DNA of 64,000 nt from Apiotrichum sp. Y4204 (Eukaryota; Basidiomycota; Tremellomycetes; Trichosporonales; Trichosporonaceae). Under the pieces are notes generated by a model that saw only the letters and a program-made list of their open reading frames with translations, was not told the origin of the DNA and searched no databases. Shown here piece after piece: positions 13,980-25,026 of the stretch; within the stretch, counting starts at the first letter, position 1, and every line of letters starts with the position of its first letter. The stretch lies in contig JAMYHL010000015.1 in assembly GCA_025531455.1 (NCBI GenBank), positions 62,001 to 126,000 on the forward strand. Direction: 5' to 3'. The position numbers were made by a program, and so were the translations under genes.

Positions 13980-14934
13980 CTACGGACGGAGCGGCTCACT
14001 GTCCTCGTCCACCTCGAGTGGCGGCTTGGCGCCGTACATGATCCATTGGGAGAGGACGCCAAAGTCCCAGCACAGGGTCATGATGCCGGTGATCTTGAAC
14101 TGGAGGGGGTTGTGGCGGACAAAGTAGTAGCCAGTCTTGAACGCGTCGCCGAACAGCCACCCGGCGAGGGTAAGCGACGAGAAGCCGTAGCAGCTCTTGC
14201 GGCGGAAGTTGGAGATGAACTGGGGGATGGGGAGTGTCGACTCGATCGTGAGTGCGATGAACCCGAGTCTGTTGTCAGATTGCGAGGAGAGGAGTAGAGC
14301 AAGCAGCACGCACGCATCAATGTACCACATGAAGCGGCCGAGGGCGAGCTGCAGCACGGCGAGGACGAGGATCAGTCCCGCCAGGAACTCGATGTATGAC
14401 CCGAGGCCGCGCCACTGCCAGAAGTTGAACGGCCGGCGGCGGGGCGCGGCCGAGTCCTCTTCGACGCCGGCCTCCTCGCCGAGCGGCTTGTGCTGCGCGT
14501 ACCGTAGGCAAATTTGGAGCAGCACGAGCTGTGAAACGATGAGTAGCAGCGACTGCACGAGGAGCGCTAAATATCGTCAGTGGGACCACGATGCGGACGT
14601 ACGCGTCTCGAAGCGCGCGCCGAGCCAGAAGAAGATGCGGAATGTGTTTGCGATCAGGAGCACGCCGCACACGTCTGAGGTCAGTTTGTCCTGCTGGTTT
14701 GCGCACCGTGTGAGAACCCCGACGAGTCGCTGCCGTCAGCATATCCGGCGAGTGACACCAAGACCTACCGCTTGCGCACGATGCTCACGGCCTGTAATCA
14801 GCGACGCTGCCACAGCTTGCATACCTGGTCGACATAGACGAGCGGCGGGCTGGGGTCAGCAAGTCCAAGGAACCGACGTACCCGACCGCCATGCCCACGG
14901 CCGCGAGCGTCCCGACCACATTGTCAAGTCCCAT
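13980..14934 (-). CDS. ANY1: PQ-loop membrane protein, ANY1/SLC66A2 (PQLC1) family
   Basis: Golgi/endosomal PQ-loop protein; the family antagonises aminophospholipid flippases and has been linked to lipid scrambling. Exons 14934-14882, 14849-14825, 14791-14769, 14729-14707, 14674-14603, 14566-14314 and 14268-13980; 738 nt, 245 residues. The first PQ-loop-like repeat reads PPLVYVDQ, then SIVRKRDSSGFSHDVC and ANTFRIFFWLGARFE. The second contains ESTLPIPQF and FRRKSCYGFS. Five to seven hydrophobic segments are evident. Exons 2-4 are micro-exons of 25, 23 and 23 nt. The intron at 14313-14269 is 45 nt, in frame and stop-free, so an unspliced transcript stays open; removal restores YIDALGFIALTIES. 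Shares a 304-bp divergent promoter with COX23. Confidence 0.85.
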
Positions 14935-15238
14935 AGTTAGTGATCAGCAATGTTGAATGGGAAGTGTAGAGACAGAGAGAGTTGATGGCAACGCGCAACG
15001 CTGCATCGTCATCTCGTGTACCGGATATTGTTGGTGGTTTGGGTTCCATCATGGTTCCACCGGAGGGCCCCACACTGTGCAAGAGAATTGGCTGGCTCGC
15101 AGTTCGCCGTCCGGCGACCGCATCACCCCTCACCCCGCCACCCACGACCTGCGATTTCAACCCACAGCAATCCATCTTCGCAACTCGCAACCGACTCCTA
15201 CCCCTTCTCCTCCTGCCCAACTCCCCCGAATCCCCACA
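14935..15238. promoter_or_regulatory. Divergent promoter ANY1-like / COX23
   Basis: 304 bp between divergent start codons. An ATTGG (reverse CCAAT) lies near 15086. No ORF of note. Confidence 0.5.
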
Positions 15239-15854
15239 ATGGCCACCCCCGTCCCGCCCTCGACGACGCCTACGCCGCCCGAGTTCCGCCCGCCGATGCC
15301 GTCTGCGGACCTGTACGAGCCGGACAACTACGCCGACATGTTTGAGAAGCACAAGTCGCACAAGCAAGTCAGCAAGGTGTGTGCGGATGCCCGGGGTGCC
15401 GGGGAGATGCCGTGGCTGGATCTGATTATCACGGCGCATACGATGGCCACCTTTGACCTTTGACACTTTGACATTGTGATAGAGCACCCACTGATGCCAG
15501 TTTTCCGATCCCTGTCACCGCGCGTCCAAGGCCAGCCTCAAGTGTCTCGAGATGACGCATTACAACAAGAGCGAGGTGGGTGTCGCGCGAGCTGCGTCGC
15601 GAGCTGGCTTTGGGGGATAGCAGGTTGGTACTCCGTGCAGCGGCTGATCGCAGTGCTACCATTACTTTAAGGCATACCGAGAATGTGAGTTCCCTGTGCT
15701 GGCCTTGGATCTTTGGGTTGATACTGACTGCCAGGCAAGGAGAAGTGGGTGAGTACAGTGCGCTGACCTGCGGCGGTCCCATTCCCGTTGAACCGAACAT
15801 TAACATTAGCTTGCGCAGAAGAAGAAGGACCAGAAAGAAGGAAAAAGCAAGTGA
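15239..15854 (+). CDS. COX23: Twin CX9C mitochondrial intermembrane-space protein Cox23
   Basis: Small copper-related assembly factor for cytochrome c oxidase, imported into the intermembrane space by the Mia40 disulfide relay. Five exons: 15239-15376, 15501-15575, 15654-15684, 15735-15748, 15810-15854; 303 nt, 100 residues. The twin CX9C pattern is plain: DPCHRASKASLKCLEM, then CYHYFKAYREC. A Lys-rich tail (AQKKKDQKEGKSK) follows. Exon 4 is just 14 nt, so automatic gene calling would easily break this gene. The N-terminal 40 residues are Pro-rich. Convergent with AP-2 sigma, 137 bp apart. Confidence 0.9.
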
Positions 15855-15991
15855 GAGCCGGCAACCAGGAGCATCAGCATCGGGCTCTGCACACCCAGCA
15901 GCGACCATCCCCAACTCTACTCCCATCAAAACACTGTATAGCAAGCACATGCACTAGTACAACATTGCATCTAAACATGAAAAGAGCCACA

Positions 15992-16785
15992 CTACTCGAG
16001 TTTCTCCAGAAAGTCGAGACGATCGAGCACGACTTGTTTCGACGTCTCCTCGATCTCGCCTGCCAGGAAGACTTCGTCGAGGATGGCGTACACCTGTGTG
16101 TGAGCGGATGTCCGACGCGGTGGAGCCGGGAAGGGAGAACGAGCTGGCGTGAAGGGATAACGAATAGCGGCAACGGAAGAGCACCCTCCGCCAACTCCAA
16201 CAGGGACCTACTTTGTAGAAGGAGAACACGAGGTCGAGTTCACAGACGTTCTGGAAGAAGGCATCTGTTGTTAGCGTACGAGGTAGTGCTTTCCTCACCG
16301 AGGACCTCGACGAAGAGATGGATAGCCTCGAGATATGCGAGCTCGTTGTCATTAGAGTCCACACAGACGCAGAAGAAGAGGCCGGCGTAGCGGCGGTACA
16401 CAATCTTGTCGTTGCGGAACTGGACAGTTAGCACAGGCAGGGCACATGGGGCAGAGTTGTAGCTCAAATGCGTGGGACGCTCAGGTACTATATTTGCCGC
16501 ACGCACCTCGACAAAGTTGGACTGGTACTTCTGATCACGCGGCGCGATCAAGCGATGCACCTCGCCACGGAGCCGGACCTGTTGTGAGCATGTGAGCTTC
16601 AAGGCGGCGATCGGGCCAGCACCGCCAGCACCGCCAGCACACGGGCCACCACAGCTCCTATCACACACCTTCTCGTCATCGTCGTACGGCGCATACCATT
16701 TCGACAGGCGCGTCTTGCCCTGCCGGTTCTACTGTCAGCTCGCGGCGGCGGGCATCCTCACCTGGACGAGGATGAACTTGATCAT
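15992..16785 (-). CDS. APS2: AP-2 adaptor complex sigma (small) subunit
   Basis: Small chain of the AP-2 clathrin adaptor at the plasma membrane; with alpha it forms the dileucine-motif binding site. Six exons: 16785-16762, 16728-16669, 16578-16507, 16419-16299, 16264-16212, 16093-15992; 432 nt, 143 residues, the usual family length. The longin-like fold starts [20 protein letters not shown], then [29 protein letters not shown] and [16 protein letters not shown], ending [20 protein letters not shown] and LDFLEKLE. The residues separating AP-2 from AP-1 sigma ([26 protein letters not shown]) are present. Confidence 0.95.
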
Positions 16786-17153
16786 CGGTGTGGAGAAGAC
16801 GGAGGATGGAGAAGCGGCTGGAGAGTGTAGCGGGCGTCGAGCTCGCCGGACGCCTCGGGGCGGTGATGCACGCTGTCCTATGCTGTGCGGGCGGTGAAGT
16901 TGGCGCCGACGGAGCCGGCGGAGTAGGACGCGGTTGGGACAATGTAGTTGTGCGGGAAGTGCAAGTAGGTTGCGGGTTGTGAATCCGAACACGCGGATGA
17001 CGACGAAATGGTGGCATGCGCTGCAATGCACTGCATGGGCGGCCACGGCCTAGTGCAACCCCCCACGTCCCTGGCATGCCACTGCCCTCCAGGCGGTCAC
17101 CAATTGCCACCACCACATCTTGCATCTTGTTTCTTGCGTCCTCACCACCCACC
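16786..17153. promoter_or_regulatory. Divergent promoter APS2 / dipeptidyl aminopeptidase
   Basis: 368 bp between divergent start codons. I see no coding exon and no motif I can assign with confidence. Confidence 0.45.
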
Positions 17154-19843
17154 ATGTCACAGGCGCAATACGACCGCCTGTCCACGGACGATCCCGCGCC
17201 TGGGAGCCGGGGGCTCTCGCCGCGGCGCTCCCCCGATCCCGTCGAGGGCTACACCTACCCGCCGCCAGCGTACGAGCGGGGGTCGCTCGAATCCGACGAC
17301 TCGGGCTCGGACCTCGTGTACCGCGACATTGCGGAGGAGGACCCGTTCGAGGCCGACGCCGAGAAGCAGTTCCGCCACAGCTCGGGAAGCCGCGACGACG
17401 AGGATGTGGGTTACTCTGTTGAGCCCCGGAGAGTGAGTACCCTGCCGTGATGCGGATTTCTACAATTATCCCTTGATCGCGATCGCGCACCCGGGGGACT
17501 CGCTGACGACTCCAGCCGCAGCAGCGCAAGTCGCGCAAGATCCTCGTCGTGCTCATTTTTATTGTCGGCGCCGCGGCGATGGTCGGTCTGCTTGCCGCGA
17601 CGAGCTATTCCGGGCCGAATTACGAGGTCAAGCAGCGCCACATCACAATGGACCATGTGATGAACGGCACGTTCTCCCCGCACTACCAGAGCACCAGCTG
17701 GGTCAAGGAGGCGGAGGATGGCACGTTCTCGTCGTTCCACAACGGAGCTATCGTGCTGGCCACAGTACAAAACCCGAACCAGACACGTGAGCTGGTGCGC
17801 ACCGAGGACGTTCTTGATCCGCGGAGCCAGCAGCCCCTGGCGTGGGACTGGTGGCGGCTCAGCCCGGACGGCGAGTACATTCTCTTCCGCACCGAGTACC
17901 GCAAGCAGTGGCGGCACTCGTCGCACGGCGTGTTCTGGGTGCACCGACTCAAGGACCACCGCACAATGTCGGTGCACAAGGGGGAGCCGGCGTCGTTTGC
18001 CGTGTGGTCTCCGGTCGGCCACTCGCTTGCCTACGTGAGCAAGAACGACGTCTACGTGGTTCCTGGGATGCAGCTCAGCGGCAACGATCTCGACCCCATC
18101 CGCGTGACGAACGACGGCAGCGATGTCGTGTTTAACGGCGCGCCGGACTGGGTGTACGAGGAGGAAGTGTTTGCGACCGACACTGCGCTCTGGTGGTCGC
18201 CAAAGGGAGATAACATTGCGTTCCTCCGCAGCAACGAAAGTGAGGTGCCAGTATACGAGCTCCAGTACTACAATCCGACCAACAATGCGTTCAACGTGAA
18301 CCCCTACCCGACCAAGCTGGACATGCGGTACCCGAAGCCTGGCACGCCGAATCCCGACGTGAGCGTCCACACTTTCAACCTCAAGAACAGCGAAACGAAG
18401 CGCTTGAAGTGGAAGGGGGAGCTGGCTCCGGCCGCCCACATTATCACCGAGGTGGCGTGGGTCAGTGATGATGGGCTCATCGTCAAGGAGATTGACCGGG
18501 CTGCCCGCGTCGGAGTTGTTGTTCTCTTCACTGCGGGCAGGTCGTCGGGCAAGATTGTGCGCAAACTCGGCGAGGGCGGTGAGGGTGACGACAACGGCTG
18601 GATCGACCACGGCCAGGACGTCATTCCTATGCAGGACGGCTACCTCGATGTGATCCCCAAGGACGGCTACAACCACCTGGCGTTCTTCACCCCGGTCAAC
18701 TCGTCCGAGCCCGTCTGGCTGACCGAGGGAGAATGGGAGGTTGACAAGATTTCCGGCGTGGACAAGAAGAACGGCATCGTATACTTCCTCGCAGCCAAGC
18801 CTTCCATCGACCGCCACGTTTACTCTGTCGCCTTGCCCAAGGACGCCGCCGACTTTACACCCGAGCTCAAGCCTCTCACCGACACGTCGGCGGCGGGGTA
18901 CCATGAGGTAGACTTTTCGCCCGAGGCGGGCTTCTACTCGCTCAAGTACCTTGGACCTCTTGTCCCCTGGCAACGCCTCATGCAGACCGGCGAAGGAGGA
19001 CTCGACAGGCTACTCGAGGACAACAACGCCCTCAACCACACTCTCCAGGAGTTCCAGAAACCGGTTGAGATTCGCTCCACCATTGTGAGCGATGGCTTTG
19101 AATTTAACGTCATGGAAATTCTCCCCCCGAACCTGGACACGTCTGGACGCAAAAAATACCCCGTTCTCATCCAGGTGTACGGAGGGCCATACTCGCAGAC
19201 TGTCGACAACAAGTTCAAGCGCGACTGGCACAGCTACCTCGCCTGCGAACAAAAGTATGTCATTGTGCGCATCGACGGCCGCGGCACCGGTTTCAGGGGA
19301 CGCAAGGTGCGGAACCCGATCCGTGACGACATAGGCCACTGGGAGGTCGTCGACCAGATCGAACTGGCGCGCCAGGCCATCAAGCGCAAGTACATTGACC
19401 GCTCGCGCGTCGGTATCTGGGGCTGGAGCTACGGCGGTTACATGACGCTCAAGACTCTCGAGGCAGGCTACGATCTCTTTACTCTTGGCATGGCCGTCGC
19501 TCCCGTGACTGACTGGCGGTACTACGACTCGATCTACACCGAGCGCTACATGAACACCCTCGAGGCCAACGTGGCGGGCTACGACCGCTCGTCCGTGCAC
19601 AACGTCTCTGCCTTTGCTGGCAAAGACCTCCTCCTCGCACACGGCACCGGCGACGACAATGTGCATTTCCTCAACATGGCGAGTCTTGTCGACAAGCTCA
19701 CACAGGAAAAAGTGCGCGGCTGGCGCATGCGCGTGTTCACAGACTCGAGCCACTCGATCGCCACGCGCGGCGCCAACCGCGAACTGTACGAGTGGATGAC
19801 GGCGTACCTCCAGGAAAAGTGGGGCAAGGGCGGCAACCACTAG
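17154..19843 (+). CDS. Dipeptidyl aminopeptidase, DPP-IV family (STE13/DAP2-like), type II membrane protein
   Basis: Serine peptidase that removes X-Pro or X-Ala dipeptides; fungal members act in the trans-Golgi (Ste13) or vacuole (Dap2), and Ste13 processes alpha-factor pheromone. Exons 17154-17432 and 17516-19843; 868 residues. An acidic, Pro-rich cytosolic tail precedes one hydrophobic anchor at about 102-122 (ILVVLIFIVGAAAMVG). The beta-propeller contains the family EEEVF motif (DWVYEEEVFATDTALWWSPKG). The catalytic triad is Ser ~733 in GWSYGGYM, Asp ~805 in GTGDDNVHF and His ~839 in DSSHSIATRG. Only one intron occurs, removed just before the anchor. I cannot decide between Ste13 and Dap2 types. 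If Ste13-like, it would belong to the same mating pathway as the FAR1-type gene 12 kb away, but basidiomycete pheromones are farnesylated and do not need Ste13. Confidence 0.92.
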
Positions 19844-20164
19844 GTCTAGAACTAGAGGATCATGTAGAGCATGTATTGACAAAGGGCTTTCATCGTGTTG
19901 CAGAGTTGGCTGTTGGGCAGTCCGGACACAGTAGTGTTGTTCTCAATCCCCCAGGTGTCATCGATGCTGCGTAGACCCGTAAACGCGAAGACTCGCGTGG
20001 CCAAAAATAGTCCCGCGCCATGCCCCATGCGCAATGACCCATCATCACCACACCCACCCAGCCACCCTTTTTTGCCGCCCGTGCCCATGATCCTATTTCC
20101 TGTTGTCGAGTCATCCGTGGGAAAATCCCACAATCACAACAACAACGACGTCTCAAAACACAAT
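19844..20164. other. Intergenic, aminopeptidase to CSL gene
   Basis: 321 bp between tandem genes; must hold the upstream 3' end and the CSL promoter. An AC-rich stretch with CACAATCACAACAACAACG precedes the CSL start. Confidence 0.4.
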
Positions 20165-23100
20165 ATGGCCGACCTCGAGCTGCTGGACGACACGCCGCAG
20201 GCCACACCCCTCGACCTGCTCATCAACGCCATATCCGGCTCGGGGCAGTACAGCTTTGGCGGCGATGGCGGCAGCGGCGAGGTCGCCGACATGGCAGAGT
20301 ACCTCGGGGAAGGGGGGATGGGTGAGGGCGTCGGCGTGGAGACTGAGGCTGGTGGCGGGGATGAAAATGATGGCAATGGCGAAACGGGCGCAGGCGGAGA
20401 CGGAGACGGAGGAGATGGAGATGGAGCGACAGCGGAATCGAGCCGTAAGCGCCCGGCTGAGGATGCGGGGACGCCGCGCACAGCCAAGATTGCGCGTACC
20501 CTCGAAGCGCTGCCTGCTGGCGAACGCGCGTTTTCCACTGTCGAGGTGTGGCATCCCAAGACGGGCCAGAAGAGCTATGGGAAGGAACGCCGGTGAGTTG
20601 AGATAGACTGCAGACTCCGCGACCTGCGGCCCTGCGGCTGTCGCTTTGCCGCTCTGCGCCCATTGTTATCTCCTGTCTGACTGCAGGATTCTGCAACCGC
20701 CGCCGACACTGCGGGTGACGGGCCCGCTGGCGGCCATGCTCAGCACCGTCACCCTCAGCTCACAGCTCTACCCCGAACCGCTCCCTGGACCGGTGGTATT
20801 CTCGAGCCAGACATACCGAATCGGAGACGTTGATGGGAGCGGCCAGGCGCCCGAAGCGGAAGCCGATCCCAAGAGGGGGCGGAAGAACAACAAGACGAAA
20901 CACATCCGCGAAGCGGCGTCCAGGACCGGGTGGGGGAGCACACTGCCATGGGAGCGGTCCAAGACGGAGCCGCGGCCCCGCAGCGAGCTGGAGACCGGTC
21001 TGCCGTTCTCTGGCCTGTGGGTCGGAGAAGATAATGGCAAGAGCAAGAAGTTTAGCCTCGAGCTCTCCCTCGGACAGCCTGGGGTTCCGGGGATTTCTCT
21101 CCCCGTGGAGAACAACCCCCAGCCCGTCAACATTGATCCACTGCTGCAGAATGAGCAGGTCTCGGACGCACTCCCCCAGGCATTACCTGACGGCCTTGAA
21201 GAGAATATTCCCGACACGCTTCAGGAAAGATTGTCAGAGCCGCTGCCAGAAGGCACGCCGCTCGACGACGCCGCGTTGCGACGCGTCCTTGGCGCCGCCG
21301 AGATGGGTCCGCTCATGAGCCTCGGTGATGCGACGCAGGATGCCGCCAAGCTTGTCGGCCTCGATCCCGAAGAGGCATCAAGACTGGAACTCGACGCACA
21401 CGAAAACACCGAGCTTGCACAGCAGGTCGCTGCGCTCGAGCCAATGGCCGATCCGCTTGCCGAGCCACTCCCAGAACCCATCCCTCCGGTCGCCACAGAA
21501 CTTCCTTCTGAGCCACTCGCGGTTCCAGCTGATGCACCTCCTGACCCCGCCGCTGCCGAGCCGCCAACCGAGAAAGCCTGGGCCAAGTTTGCCTCGGACC
21601 CTCTCCGGATTGTCTCCAAGCCTTCTCAAAAGACTGCCCGGGCTCGGTCGATTGCAAGTTGCCTCTCTGAAAACGATGCGTTTGCGCTTCTTGTACGCGT
21701 GAATGGACAGACCGTGCGCACAAAGTTCATGAGCCTCGACAGCAACACCCTCACCGCCCGAGGTGGCCAGTGGTCTCCGTTCCGCTTCCACATCGTGGAG
21801 CGTGCCAAACTCGCAGTCCCGCTTGATATGGACAAGGGTCTTCGCCCGCGTTTCAGGATGGACAGCGAACAGGAAAAGACTGTTGTCACGTACGGCTCTA
21901 TTGTCCAGCTTGTGGATATAAAGAATGGGACACATTCCGACCCATTTCGTCTCGTCCGCGTGGACAAGAACGAGGTCGTCATGGGGGCGGATCATGGGCA
22001 TCCAGTTTCGGAGCTGCAGCGAATCGGCCTCGTGCGGGTAGTAGATGGCAAGGACGACATGGAGGGCGGTTCACGGTGGTATCTCTCCTCGCCTGGTGCT
22101 GTTGCAGGCGCCGGTGAAGTCGCCGTGACGCGCAAACGACCTATCAAGAAGGAAGCCGTCCCCGAACCAGAGCCTTCTATTGAGAACCCTCCTGAGACTC
22201 TCGGAAGCGTCGAGGTGGAAGCCGCCGCACCGGCCCGTCGTCCAAAGAAGAAAACCAAGCGATACGCTCTGGCGCGCGCCGCCATCTCCGAGGAGGAACA
22301 GGGAAGCGCAGCAACTGGTCTCATCTGGCATCGCTCCAAGCAACAGGGCGGCGAGGAGACCGTTACGGAGGGCACTGAATCCACTGCACAGCCAGCGCCA
22401 GTGGAGATTGTTGACGATTGGATGTGCTGGGTCCTCTCTGGCGTCTGTGAGTACAATGATCGGTCAAGCCTGTTTGCTGACGGCAGGGTGCTTTTCATAC
22501 GCCATATTCAATGGTCTGGACGACAGTCTGCCTCATACTCCGTTAAACACCGTTCCCCGTCTTCTTGTTCCCCCCTCCATACGTCTCGACACCGTTGACC
22601 TCACGCTGCCAGACTTCTTCGTGCCCGATCATGCTGGACAACCGCAGCCGTACAGCGTCTATCTCGGTCCCCTCGGCCCACTTCCCGTGACCATCTGGCG
22701 CTCAGTCGCCCCCAAGGAGAAGTACTACGAGCCGGGTGCCCTGCATCCTGCATATCCGTACTCTGGCGATATGGACGAGATCGCATCTATTCCTGTCGAG
22801 CGGCGTGTATACAGCAACTTCCCCTACTCTATTCCGCACGTAATTGCGAATGTGCAACTCCCGCCAAAGGACGAGATTATCCGCGCAATGGAAGCGGCCG
22901 ATCCGCAGACGACGCATGCTCCGTCGGAGCCACAGCCCGAGCCGCAGCCCGAGCCCGATCCTGAGCCTGAGCAGGAAGGGTGGCTCGGCGTCATGGGGCC
23001 CGCCACAGAGCTCACGATACAGGAGGCAATCCACAACGCAGGCAAGACTCATCCTCCTGGGCACGACGTCGGCGCCGTCCTCCCATCAGAACCAAAAGCG

Positions 23101-23413
23101 GAAGAGTATACGGAACTCGGTGGCCTGGACACCATTCCGGCCGTAACATCCATCACCATGCACCATCCCAACCGTCACGAGTCCCTTTCGCCCCTCCCTA
23201 TCATCCTTGTTCGGCCGGACGGAGTTGGCCACGGGATTGGGTGGAGCGCCGTGGCGCCACACCACCAAAGCCCTGAGAATGCTGAATGGGGTGAGTGTCC
23301 AGCATTGGTTCGGCGATTTCTGCGTCGATCCGGCGTGACAGCCACGTGAAGCTGACATTACCGACCTAGGGATCCAATTTGTGCAAAGCGCTCTCGGACA
23401 GCATTGGTGGTGA
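20165..23413 (+). CDS. CSL (CBF1/Su(H)/LAG-1) family transcription factor
   Basis: Nuclear DNA-binding factor of the family that is the Notch effector in animals; fungi lack Notch, and S. pombe Cbf11/Cbf12 act in adhesion, cell cycle and lipid genes. Exons 20165-20592, 20687-22446, 22487-23290, 23370-23413; 3036 nt, 1011 residues. The N-terminal ~120 residues are acidic and Gly-rich. The Rel-homology DNA contact motif is at about 130-147 (GQKSYGKERRILQPPPTL) and is interrupted by intron 1. The beta-trefoil starts near 470 (AFALLVRVNGQTVRTKF, then RGGQWSPFRFHIVE). A C-terminal IPT-like domain follows (FVPDHAGQPQPYSVYLGPLG). Long Pro/Glu-rich insertions separate the domains. The final exon encodes about 14 residues; without that splice the protein would end at 23349. 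Confidence 0.82.
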
Positions 23414-25026
23414 GGTGGAGCATCCGATGGGTGATGGAGGCCAGGGTCTTTGCAGGGCCGGAATCCTGTACCAGCGGCGACCCCCGACCGGAGCTTGCAG
23501 CCGCAACTAAGCCGCGAGTCAGCCGAACAGGCGTCGGAGGAGAGGACAGCAGAGAAATCAGAGAAATCCCCGGGTAAATTACGGCACGACCAGCCTTCGT
23601 CTCCTGGATCACAGCGGTGGACCCGCCGCGTTACCCCCGGCGCATGTACGGCATACAGGGCAGCATACCAGCCACGACAACCGAGGGATTTTGATAGATC
23701 CGAGATACACTCGTAGGCCGGAGGACGGCCAGGAGGGCCAGGAGGGCCAGGAGGGGCGCAATCGCCAATATGAATGACACTCGTGACGCGCTCTCCAGGA
23801 CTAGGACCGGACGGGGTGTGGGGCTCACTGACACAAAGTGGCAGAAACGAGCAACCAAAAACTGTATTTCGGACCACGACAATGTAATTACAAAGTTAAT
23901 TATCCGCGCTCCCCCAGCATCATTCGATTTTTCATCAGTAATCGGGCGCACGGGCCACAGATGCACAGATCCCCGGCATGCGATCAGAGGACTCGGACGA
24001 TCAGAGCGCGATCAGAACTACATAGTCAGCCATGATCAGCCATGAACCGCCCAGCCTGGCCCAGTAGCCGAGAACGGAAGCTGTCGCGCACTGTACGCGC
24101 ACTGTCGCATGCCGCCTAATCAGCCGTGGCGCCCTGCATCCCAGATCCCCGATCCGCGCTCTGTACACTCTGTGCTTCTCCGCTTCTGCGCTTATGCCAT
24201 CCCCCCGCCTATCGGCTGCCATCCCTGGCGACCGGCGGCCCTTGCGCTGCATAAACCCTGCAGGTCACATTTCCCCCTTCCCCTTCCCCTTCCCCTTCCC
24301 CCCCTGCCTGCCTGCGGACAGCTGACTGTGTGTCCACTCACCCGGGACCTGCCTGGACCTGCAGGACCCATTAAACCGCACCTTCCTCCGTCCTCTGGGT
24401 CCTTTGGGCTGCTTCTGATCTTCTGTCCCCCTGCGCCCCTCCTTCCTTCTTCCTTCCTTTAATCCCCGTTTATTAACCACTTTTGGAATTTGCCCTCTGG
24501 CTTGCGCCAAACCCTCTCCTAGTAATAAACCTGCTGACTGGCTACACCCGTACACCCAGAAGGAGGAGCACAAGACACAAGACCCACCACTGTTCTGCAC
24601 TACCAACCATCCTTGGCACACCGCCTTCCGGCCCCCCTCTCTTTCACCCCTCTATCAATCCTTCCTTCCCTCTCTTCTCTCCTCTCTTCATCTCTCACTC
24701 TCTCTCTATCTCTCCCTCTGTATCGTCAGTTTCCCACCACCACATTTTCTGCTTTTCATCCCACCACTTCCTCACTCTGGCAGTCATTCATTCATCTCAC
24801 CATCCGCTGCTGCTGCTAGCCACCAGCACCGCGCTCTGAACATAACATCTCTCATTTCCCGCCAATTCATATAAACGCTCGCTGCACGCGACTGGATTCG
24901 GCGCGTCCCAACCTCCACCTCCACAAACAACCAAAAAGGTGTACCTCGTCCACACCCACCGGCACAGTCAATCCACACGGCCCATCCACACTTGCATACA
25001 TCTGCACACATTTCCATCCATCCACC
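23414..25026. promoter_or_regulatory. Long leader/promoter, pyrimidine-rich, before the acidic nuclear-type gene
   Basis: 1.6 kb without a recognisable exon. Three tandem GGCCAGGAG units lie near 23727-23755. From about 24270 to 24760 the plus strand is strongly C+T rich, starting with CCCCTT repeats (24275-24300). Such polypyrimidine tracts just upstream of a start codon are typical of fungal promoters and 5' leaders. A very long 5' UTR or complex promoter for the gene at 25027 is my inference. Confidence 0.5.
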
